5,015 bases of DNA from Victivallales bacterium (GTDB lineage Bacteria; Verrucomicrobiota; Lentisphaeria; Victivallales; Victivallaceae), in NCBI GenBank assembly GCA_030634125.1, contig DAOWBJ010000158.1:1-5015 (forward strand). Reading direction: 5' to 3'. Both the position numbers and the translations under genes were made by a program. The first letter of the stretch is position 1, and every line of letters begins with the position of its first letter. Shown piece by piece: positions 1 to 5,015 of the stretch. The notes beneath the pieces were generated by a model. The model was not told where the DNA came from. It made no database searches and saw only the letters and a program-made list of their open reading frames with translations.

Positions 1-4
1 ATAA

Positions 5-3000
5 CGTTTCAGTATATGGGAAGTCAAGCTGCGCAAAAAACAACTCGGCGACATTACCCTGCTTGCCACTTACGAAATATCCATCAAGGACGGCGGAACC
101 CTGCGTCTGGGCGCAATTTCAGCGGCAGACGCGGATTTTTCCAGCAATTTCACCGCGCTCGCCGGAGTAAAGAGCCTGAAAGTAAGTTCAGCAAAATCGG
201 CTCCGACTGTTCAGGAAATCGACCAGTCGGAACTTCCGGCTGAATATCTGCAAATGATAAATAATCCACTATTGAAAGTTTATCGCGGAGCCGGCAAAAG
301 CCAATGGCAGGATGTTACAATATCCCGTTATCAGAAATGCAAAATGCCGCAAACAGTTATAGACAGAACCGAGCTGATGACCCGCCTTGACGGCAACGGC
401 GGTTCGGTTACAACTGCTCAATACCGTATCAAAAACTCAACAGGACAATTTCTCAGCATCAAACTGCCCGCTAAAAGCGATTTATGGAAAGTCAGTGTGG
501 ACGGTCGTCCCAAACGTCTTTCGATCAGCGACGGCAGGCTGCTCATTCCGCTCCCGCGCCACCGCAATATCAATATGCCTATCGCTATAAAAGTTACCTA
601 CGCACGGCAGTTCAGCAACATCAGCGACAAAACAGAAATAAGTTTAGACGCTCCTCAAACTGAAATAAAATCATTATTCTGCGAATGGCTCGTTACTGTG
701 CCGGACAATTGCGCGATTGTAAGCTCAAGTCCCGCCCCGGTCAAACGCCGTGAAGCTTTCAGCGGCGGTTTCGCCGGAATCATGGAACGCCTTGGTTTTT
801 ACGCTGCGACCAGAAGCGGAATCGCGTTTATCTTCGGCTGGATCATTGTTACAATTCTTGGATGTGTCTTTTTCAGGTATTGTGCTGAAAACAAAAAAAT
901 ATCAGCGGGAATAGCATTTATAATAACGCTTTTTGTTTTATTTGCCGCATCCGCTATTGTACTGGATTCCATGTCCTACAGGAATCTAAAACCAATTCAT
1001 TCGTTTATCGTAAACCAGGCGACTTTCAGCAGGGTTATGGGACTCGACGGCAAAGCCTTCACTGTTAATTTAGTTGTCAAAAACATGGAAACCGCAAGCG
1101 TGTGGAGTACAATTTACGCGGTGCTGGGCATGATCGCCGCCATCGCGCTTTTCTTTGTCCGCAAACTTATCAAACAGAAAATAGTCAAAGCTCTCTGCAT
1201 CGGACTTGCCTGCGCACTAGTTGTTTTCGCCGCCTCGCAATGGTTTAGAATAAGCATTTACGGAGGTTTTATTCTGGCTGTCGCAATTCCACTTATGTTA
1301 AGTATCGGAGTATGGCTCGCCACATGGCGGAAATTCCGAACTGCACTTGCCGCGATCATTGCCTTAACTGTACTCTGCATCACCCCTGCACAGGCTAAAA
1401 AAATAAGAATTCAGCAACAGAAACCCAGCGGCATCACGATAGAATCGCTGTCCTGTACCGGGACGCCTTTGAAAAAAGCGGTCAAGATGACCTATACATA
1501 TAAAATCAAAGCAAATAAACCGGGGAAAATACAATTACTTGCCGTTTCCGCCATTATTACAGCTATTCGTGAAAAATCCTCTGACTGGGAAATTATCCGC
1601 GAAAATGGAAGGTATGTACTGAAAATAAAAGAAAAGGGTAAATATGATATTGTCATTGATATTGAAGCTCCAATCAAACACCAGGATGGAAAATCAACTT
1701 TTTCCCTGCAGGTACCGGAATGTATCAGTAATACTTTTCAATTGAACGACAAATCCCCATTCGTAACATCTGTCAATATCAAATCAAAAATAAAAGCTTT
1801 AAACGCAATCACAATGAATCAGGATTTCCAAACACTCAGAGCTTGTTTTATGCCCGGCACAACGGCACGTTTTGAAATATCCGGGAAAGCTCAAAAAATT
1901 GATGGAGCCACCCTCACCTTCTTCGCTAAAACTATCAGTTATGTAAAGGTCGGACGCGGTTCAGCGGAAATTAAAAACACTGTTTCCCTGAATATCCCGC
2001 AAGGCAGCCTGAACGTTCTGGACTTAACGATCCCCGCGAATATGCGTGTAACTTCTGTTCTTGCCAAAGACCTTGAAGCATGGCGTTTTGACCGTAAAAA
2101 GAAAACATTGAAGGTGTTTTTCAGCAAAGCTCAAAGCGACAGCTGTACCATCACAATAAACAGCCAGATACCCAACGGCAAACTGCCGCGTTCGATTTCC
2201 ATCACACCGCTTAAGCTGGTAAAAGCAAATAAGCAGTACGGTTCACTGGGAATCTTTGTTAATCAGGAAGTTAAAGTTTCCGAGTCTGTCAACAAGAATT
2301 TCACACCCATAAATAATGATTTTTTCAGCACCGGCAAATTGGGGCGCGCGTTTTTGAAAAAAACTTTCCGCTATTCAGGCACAGACGCTGTTCTGACCTT
2401 GAAAGTTACGGAAGTCAAACCGGAACTCAGAGTCGTTGAAAAAAGTCAGGTCAGCTTTGAAGACGAGCGCATCACGCTTAATTCCGAGTTGATGCTGAAT
2501 ATTATCAAAGGCGGAATATTTTCCGTCCAGCTCCAGCTCCCGAAAGCTTTTGAAATAAACCGTCTGACCGGTCCGTCCATTCAGCATTGGGACGAAATCA
2601 ATGCTGACGGCAATACGAAAGTAGTTATAAACTTCGTAAAACGCCTGAGCGGCAAAAACACCTTTAATATTTCCTTAAGTAAAATGATTTCCGAAAATTA
2701 TAAAAAGGCGGAAATTCCGTCAATCCGCGTAGTCAACGCTCATAAACATACCGGAAGCCTTACCGTAAACGTTGAAAAAGGCACGACAATCTCAATTCTC
2801 AAACGCAGCGGTATAACTGTTTCCACCGCAAAAATGCGCTTTGCCAATAGTGGTTCAAACTTCAAAATTCTTCGTCCAGACTGGAGCCTGCAAGTAGCTT
2901 TCGCGGTTACGCCGCCATGGATTCAGGTCAAAACCTTACAGAATGTAAATATCAAAACACACAATATCGAATGCAATACATTCTTTAATTACTCCATCGA

Positions 3001-4483
3001 AAACGCGGGAGTTAAGCGGTTCAAAATCACTCTGCCGCCAAACTGTGCCGCACCGGAATTTTCCGGCCGCTACATACGTTCAGCAGGCAAACTCAAAGAC
3101 AACACCTGGGTAATAGAATTAAACCGCAAAGTTGAACGCAGTTACCGCCTGAAAGTCCGCTGTCAGTTGAAATTAAATAAAGATAAAACTTTAGCCATAT
3201 TGCCTTTCATCTCCCCCGACAGCGGCATTCAAACCGGCTATATAGCGTTGTTCGCCGAGGATTCACTGCAACTCAAAACGATGGCAAAAAAAGGTGAATT
3301 AAGTAATTTTAATTCCCGCAATGTACCTGCCGTGTTTGGTGCCAGGAAACTATCAAACGCAATATTGTGTTTCCGTTCAGTAGGCAAAGACTGCAACGCG
3401 CAAATAGAAATAATCCGTCACAAAAACGCTTCGACTTTAAAAGCGACTGTCGAGTCCGTAGCTATAAAATCCCTGATCGCCAAATCCGGTCAGGTCTTGT
3501 CAAAAGCAACTCTCTCCGTCAATAATAATAACGAAACATTCCTCCCGATACGTCTGCCGGAAGGCTGTACCTTATGGGCGGCGTTCGTTGATTCCGCCCC
3601 GGTCGAAGCGGTCAAAAACGGCGACTTGTCATTGATTCCATTGAAACAGGATACTTCCACAGGCTCCTGCAGGCAGAATGTTCAATTTATTTATTCCATC
3701 GTCAGCAACGCTAAATGGACGCCTCGAAATCAGGATTACAAAGGGCCTTTATTCGGATTACCGCTCAAAGATATAAAGTGGGAAGTGTATTTGCCGGAAG
3801 ACCGTGAGTATTCATCATTTGACGGCACGCTGAAGTACCGCGATGAATTATTGTCAGCATTGGCGATCAGCTCCATCAGCGATTATGACGCGGTCATTAA
3901 AGAACGTGTCAAATCCGAAGCCGGCAAAGCTCAAAAACTATTTTCTTTGGGACGCAGTTATATAAGGAAAGGTAAAAACAAAAAGGCTTTTGAAACATTG
4001 AATACAGCCAACTCCTTTACCGGCAACAAAGCCCTTCAAAGTGATATTCAGGGTCAGCAGCTCATAAACAGCCGTATGCAGAATGTTTATAATTTATCAC
4101 AACGCCGCAGTACAATCGCGCAAAGCAGCAGTGTTTCAGAAGCACAAACAAAAATTCTTCCTAAGAACATGCAGGCCCTGCGCCAGCAGATGGGTGATGA
4201 GGAATTAAAGAATCTGCAATCTATTTCCGACAAGATCTTCATGCAGCAGCAGGCCGCGGCGTCAACACCGCGCCTCTTCGATATTTTCATCCCGTGGAAA
4301 GGCAAAAAAATAACTTTTGAACGGGCATTGGAAATCAGAAAAGACGCTCCTCTGGAAATAAAATTCAAGTCCAGTCAAAAAATGAAGATCACAGGTTTTT
4401 CAACACCATTATTATTCGCCGGATTAGCAGTACTATTCGCCGTCATCTACAGCCTGATAGCGAAAAAAGAAGAGATAATGTAG
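5..4483 (+). CDS. Giant multi-pass envelope protein with duplicated beta-rich periplasmic modules, TPR and C-terminal membrane anchor; 5' end missing or disrupted
   Basis: I do not recognise a named family; the role is unknown, probably structural or scaffolding in the cell envelope. Numbering from Met at 254, seen in order: beta region to about 150; membrane helices near 189-209, 217-237, 285-303, 309-329, 333-357 and 361-381; a large beta-strand-rich ectodomain (382-1195); a TPR-like hairpin (1226-1259; G1233, Y1236, A1245, A1252); a Gln-rich stretch (1263-1336); a short beta segment; and a last helix (1383-1403) followed by A-K-K-E-E-I-M. Basic residues after helices 1, 3 and 5 (RYCAENKK, RKLIKQK, WRKFR) put the loops inside and both beta regions outside. 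ATG-254 is a poor start: no Shine-Dalgarno precedes it and it falls in mid-domain. The same frame is coding back to base 5 (W-E-V-K-L at nt 17-31) and is closed by TAA at 2-4, with no ATG, GTG or TTG between. The true gene extends upstream, so this is a 5'-partial or frameshifted copy. No catalytic motif was found. Confidence 0.93.
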   Translation, partial: RFSIWEVKLRKKQLGDITLLATYEISIKDGGTLRLGAISAADADFSSNFTALAGVKSLKVSSAKSAPTVQEIDQSELPAEYLQMINNPLLKVYRGAGKSQWQDVTISRYQKCKMPQTVIDRTELMTRLDGNGGSVTTAQYRIKNSTGQFLSIKLPAKSDLWKVSVDGRPKRLSISDGRLLIPLPRHRNINMPIAIKVTYARQFSNISDKTEISLDAPQTEIKSLFCEWLVTVPDNCAIVSSSPAPVKRREAFSGGFAGIMERLGFYAATRSGIAFIFGWIIVTILGCVFFRYCAENKKISAGIAFIITLFVLFAASAIVLDSMSYRNLKPIHSFIVNQATFSRVMGLDGKAFTVNLVVKNMETASVWSTIYAVLGMIAAIALFFVRKLIKQKIVKALCIGLACALVVFAASQWFRISIYGGFILAVAIPLMLSIGVWLATWRKFRTALAAIIALTVLCITPAQAKKIRIQQQKPSGITIESLSCTGTPLKKAVKMTYTYKIKANKPGKIQLLAVSAIITAIREKSSDWEIIRENGRYVLKIKEKGKYDIVIDIEAPIKHQDGKSTFSLQVPECISNTFQLNDKSPFVTSVNIKSKIKALNAITMNQDFQTLRACFMPGTTARFEISGKAQKIDGATLTFFAKTISYVKVGRGSAEIKNTVSLNIPQGSLNVLDLTIPANMRVTSVLAKDLEAWRFDRKKKTLKVFFSKAQSDSCTITINSQIPNGKLPRSISITPLKLVKANKQYGSLGIFVNQEVKVSESVNKNFTPINNDFFSTGKLGRAFLKKTFRYSGTDAVLTLKVTEVKPELRVVEKSQVSFEDERITLNSELMLNIIKGGIFSVQLQLPKAFEINRLTGPSIQHWDEINADGNTKVVINFVKRLSGKNTFNISLSKMISENYKKAEIPSIRVVNAHKHTGSLTVNVEKGTTISILKRSGITVSTAKMRFANSGSNFKILRPDWSLQVAFAVTPPWIQVKTLQNVNIKTHNIECNTFFNYSIENAGVKRFKITLPPNCAAPEFSGRYIRSAGKLKDNTWVIELNRKVERSYRLKVRCQLKLNKDKTLAILPFISPDSGIQTGYIALFAEDSLQLKTMAKKGELSNFNSRNVPAVFGARKLSNAILCFRSVGKDCNAQIEIIRHKNASTLKATVESVAIKSLIAKSGQVLSKATLSVNNNNETFLPIRLPEGCTLWAAFVDSAPVEAVKNGDLSLIPLKQDTSTGSCRQNVQFIYSIVSNAKWTPRNQDYKGPLFGLPLKDIKWEVYLPEDREYSSFDGTLKYRDELLSALAISSISDYDAVIKERVKSEAGKAQKLFSLGRSYIRKGKNKKAFETLNTANSFTGNKALQSDIQGQQLINSRMQNVYNLSQRRSTIAQSSSVSEAQTKILPKNMQALRQQMGDEELKNLQSISDKIFMQQQAAASTPRLFDIFIPWKGKKITFERALEIRKDAPLEIKFKSSQKMKITGFSTPLLFAGLAVLFAVIYSLIAKKEEIM
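17..703 (+). repeat. Copy A of an internal protein duplication (N-terminal beta module)
   Basis: This encodes a beta-rich module that recurs near the C-terminus of the same protein (copy B). Landmarks in order are W at nt 17; R11, G14, K15 and R25; G49; N61; F66-L67; L71-P72; L77-W78; V82-D83; P86; I98-P99-L100; W145; and P150. Each has an identical residue in copy B at offset 1030, or 1031 after about residue 100. The W-to-W distance (nt 17 to W78) is 156 residues in both copies. The copy includes 79 codons upstream of ATG-254, which is the strongest evidence that those codons are translated in this frame. The similarity is at protein level only; the DNA has diverged, so this is an old duplication. 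Confidence 0.85.
818..1396 (+). other. Six-helix membrane block inside the large protein
   Basis: Residues 189-381 hold six hydrophobic helices. The first pair is split by a short basic loop (about 210-216). An outer loop of about 46 residues (238-283) follows, then helices 3-6 with the basic turns RKLIKQK and WRKFR. The sixth helix (361-381) reads like a signal peptide: basic n-region, hydrophobic core, then C-I-T-P-A-Q-A and K-K, fitting an A-X-A signal peptidase I site. Topology from positive-inside charges: N-terminal beta region outside, C-terminal ectodomain outside. Helix ends are read by eye and may be off by several residues. Confidence 0.8.
1976..2164 (+). repeat. Beta half-module, first copy (residues 575-637)
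   Basis: First of three related half-modules in the ectodomain. The pattern is a strand ending in hydrophobic-x-I-P (P594), a variable strand with W610, then T-L-K-V-F-F (618-623) and a final strand C-T-I-T-I. The P594-to-W610 distance of 16 residues matches the second copy (P763 to W779) exactly. The third copy is more diverged. These look like beta-sandwich repeats; no ligand-binding motif is evident. Confidence 0.6.
2483..2680 (+). repeat. Beta half-module, second copy (residues 744-809)
   Basis: Second half-module. It has G-I-F-S-V-Q-L-Q-L-P (754-763), W779, N-T-K-V-V-I-N-F (787-794) and the closing strand N-T-F-N-I-S-L. Spacing from the strand-end proline to the N-T strand is 24-25 residues, close to the first and third copies. 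The similarity is structural in style with modest identity. Confidence 0.6.
2975..3175 (+). repeat. Beta half-module, third copy, leading into copy B (residues 908-974)
   Basis: Third half-module. It shows Y913-x-I, G919, F-K-I-T-L-P (923-928), then N-T-W-V-I-E-L (950-956) and a strand ending L-K-V-R-C-Q-L. Its second half overlaps the start of copy B, whose W952 pairs with the W encoded at nt 17. By analogy, the protein coded just left of this window should contain a matching first half, roughly 40 residues, which predicts coding sequence beyond the TAA at 2-4. Confidence 0.6.
3107..3796 (+). repeat. Copy B of the internal protein duplication (residues 952-1181)
   Basis: C-terminal duplicate of copy A. 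Landmarks are W952; R1041, G1044, K1045 and R1055; G1079; N1091; F1096-L1097; L1101-P1102; L1107-W1108; V1112-D1113; P1116; I1128-P1129-L1130; W1176; and P1181. All keep the same order and almost the same spacing as copy A. In copy B the module leads into the TPR and the final anchor helix. In copy A it leads, after about 38 linker residues, into the six-helix block. Both copies therefore sit on the membrane-proximal side of an outer beta region. Confidence 0.85.
3929..4030 (+). other. Single TPR-like helical hairpin (residues 1226-1259)
   Basis: The segment fits the 34-residue TPR consensus at L7, G8, Y11, A20, L24 and A27 (L1232, G1233, Y1236, A1245, L1249, A1252). Its core reads S-L-G-R-S-Y-I-R-K-G-K. 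A lone TPR before a Gln-rich helical stretch and an anchor helix suggests a protein-contact or oligomerisation site close to the outer face of the membrane. The partner is unknown. Confidence 0.6.
4400..4462 (+). other. C-terminal membrane anchor helix (residues 1383-1403)
   Basis: A hydrophobic run from about S1383 to A1403 is followed by K-K-E-E and the stop, so the tail is short, charged and predicted cytoplasmic. With the six upstream helices this gives seven spans, consistent with an outer N-terminus. It pins the far end of the ectodomain back to the membrane. Confidence 0.85.
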
Positions 4484-4509
4484 TGCCGGGAGCAGCCTTG
4501 CTCCGGCAC
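4483..4509 (+). terminator. GC-rich hairpin starting at the stop codon of the large gene
   Basis: The left arm GTGCCGG (4483-4489) plus AGCA (4491-4494) pairs with TGCT plus CCGGCAC (4499-4509). That is 11 base pairs with one bulged G at 4490 and a four-base GCCT loop. The first paired base is the last base of TAG. A short T-rich tract (CTTTTATTT) begins only about nine bases after the stem, so classic Rho-independent termination is plausible but weak. It may instead be a 3'-end protective hairpin or a copy of a dispersed palindromic repeat. Confidence 0.55.
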
Positions 4510-4535
4510 AGAAAGACTTTTATTTGGATATAAGC

Positions 4536-4551
4536 TTTTGAACTGTCAAAA
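4536..4551. repeat. Small AT-rich inverted repeat between the two GC hairpins
   Basis: TTTTGA (4536-4541) and TCAAAA (4546-4551) form a perfect six-base inverted repeat around ACTG. It is weak as RNA structure. It lies midway between the two genes and gives each transcript a few U residues. It may be chance. Confidence 0.2.
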
Positions 4552-4559
4552 TCTCAAAT

Positions 4560-4587
4560 GGTCGGGGTGCAGGCTGCACCTCCGACT
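4560..4587 (-). terminator. GC-rich hairpin starting at the stop codon of the convergent minus-strand gene
   Basis: Read on the minus strand, GTCGG-(A)-GGTGCA pairs with TGCACC-CCGAC around a GCC loop. This gives 11 base pairs with one bulged A, plus a possible outer G-U pair. The stem opens within the TAG stop of the minus-strand gene (4588-4586). The sequence after it on the minus strand (CATTTGAGATTTTG) has only scattered T residues, so intrinsic termination is uncertain. In sense orientation its apex (GCA-GCC-TGC) matches that of the hairpin at 4483-4509. Confidence 0.55.
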
Positions 4588-5014
4588 ACTTTAACATTTC
4601 TTTCCAGCTTTTTAATTCCGGAAAGAAATAATGGGGTTCGTCGATTATTGTCAAGGGGATTCTGGCATTTTTCCAATGCGTTTCCTGATTGCGGCGGATG
4701 AAGATTTTATCGTTTAAGCTAATGATCGCCTGCTGGAAAATATTTGCAGGAACTAGACTGTTTGTGATTTGTTCCCGCAAGGCAATTAATTCTGATTTCT
4801 GGCTTTTTATTGAACGATTGGTTTGGAATTGTTTGCGGTGCTCTATTCCGCACATACGGCGGTTGAATTTCATTCTGGCTATGTCGCCCCAGGAATCTAT
4901 CGTTCCCTGAAAAATCGCTGGGGCTATCCCCTCGCTATCATCTATGGGCTTCAAGGTTCCGTTAATAGCGGTCGCGCTGGCAAATTTCATTCCCGCTAAA
5001 ACTTTTGCCGCGGC
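4586..5014 (-). CDS. Unrecognised protein, C-terminal part; 5' end beyond the window
   Basis: The minus-strand frame is open from the right window edge to TAG at 4588-4586, giving at least 142 residues. The first ATG inside the window is at 4990, but eight further in-frame codons (A-A-A-K-V-L-A-G) precede it without a stop and no good Shine-Dalgarno is visible, so the gene probably starts outside. The visible part has mixed alpha/beta composition, no membrane helix and no signal peptide. Notable pieces are I-D-S-W-G-D-I-A-R-M-K-F-N-R-R-M, a likely helix S-E-L-I-A-L-R-E-Q-I, D-K-I-F-I-R-R-N-Q-E-T-H-W, and the end I-D-E-P-H-Y-F-F-P-E-L-K-S-W-K-E-M-L-K. I cannot name a family. The balanced amino-acid make-up and the hairpin abutting its stop codon support it over the opposing plus-strand frame (4689-4910). 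It is convergent with the large gene. Confidence 0.75.
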   Translation of the reverse strand, partial: AAAKVLAGMKFASATAINGTLKPIDDSEGIAPAIFQGTIDSWGDIARMKFNRRMCGIEHRKQFQTNRSIKSQKSELIALREQITNSLVPANIFQQAIISLNDKIFIRRNQETHWKNARIPLTIIDEPHYFFPELKSWKEMLK

Positions 5015-5015
5015 A

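Noticed and set aside
16..243. Plus-strand 75-codon open frame starting at ATG-16
   Set aside because: It overlaps the coding frame 2 segment supported by the duplication, its product is Arg-rich with no plausible fold, and no ribosome binding site precedes it. It is an out-of-frame shadow.
3522..3533. Short AAT/AAC trinucleotide run encoding N-N-N-N
   Set aside because: It is only four codons in a loop of copy B and too short to be a meaningful microsatellite or phase-variation tract.
4087..4368. Minus-strand 93-codon open frame
   Set aside because: It lies inside the large gene, opposite the Gln-rich coding stretch. The Cys-rich, poly-Ala/Cys product is typical of an antisense reading of CAG/GCA-rich codons.
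5..4483. Idea that the large protein is an enzyme, adhesin or part of a known defence system
   Set aside because: I found no nucleotide-binding loop, metal site, catalytic triad, nuclease or von Willebrand A motif in the translated sequence. Beta modules with membrane helices do not by themselves justify a functional name.
4484..4585. Idea that the intergenic hairpins are ends of a small mobile element
   Set aside because: The two hairpins are in opposite orientation, but their outer stems differ, only about 50 bases lie between them, and no target-site duplication is visible. A single transposable unit is not supported.
4689..4910. Plus-strand 73-codon open frame opposite the convergent gene
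   Set aside because: It is a short product rich in Ile, Cys, Trp and Arg, lying wholly inside the longer minus-strand frame that is open to the window edge. It is best explained as the antisense shadow of that gene.

Overview
The window is dominated by one very large plus-strand gene for a multi-pass envelope protein. A 102-base intergenic gap with two strong hairpins follows, and then the 3' part of a convergent minus-strand gene that runs off the right edge. I see no RNA gene, IS element, CRISPR array or phage gene. Base composition is moderate (mid-40s % GC by eye). A giant beta-rich periplasmic protein with scattered membrane helices and a TPR is the kind of architecture I associate with the Planctomycetes-Verrucomicrobia-Lentisphaerae group. 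That lineage call is an inference from style, with no marker gene behind it.

Left part (5-4483, +). The first ATG of the open frame is at 254, but the same frame is clearly coding back to base 5 and is interrupted by TAA at 2-4. The evidence is internal. The segment from W (nt 17) to P150 is a diverged duplicate of residues 952-1181 of the same protein, in near-perfect register (offset 1030, then 1031). The real gene must therefore begin upstream of the window, with a frameshift, nonsense change or sequence error at its left edge. Counting residues from Met-254, the protein has these parts: an N-terminal beta region (copy A, to about 150), a six-helix membrane block (189-381) whose last helix looks like a cleavable signal peptide ending in A-Q-A, a beta-rich ectodomain of roughly 830 residues with three related half-modules, copy B, one TPR-like hairpin, a Gln-rich stretch, a short beta segment, and a final membrane helix with a short cytoplasmic tail. 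Positive-inside charges put both large beta regions on the same, outer (periplasmic) side.

Middle (4484-4585). Two GC-rich hairpins lie here, each starting at the TAG stop codon of one of the two convergent genes. Read in each gene's own sense direction, they share the loop region GCA-GCC-(T)-TGC while their outer stems differ. A small AT-rich inverted repeat lies between them.

Right part (4586-5015, -). This is the C-terminal portion (at least 142 residues) of a gene I do not recognise. Its start lies outside the window or is uncertain.

The two genes converge, so they are not co-transcribed, and nothing links them functionally. No promoter is visible for either; both 5' ends lie outside the window.
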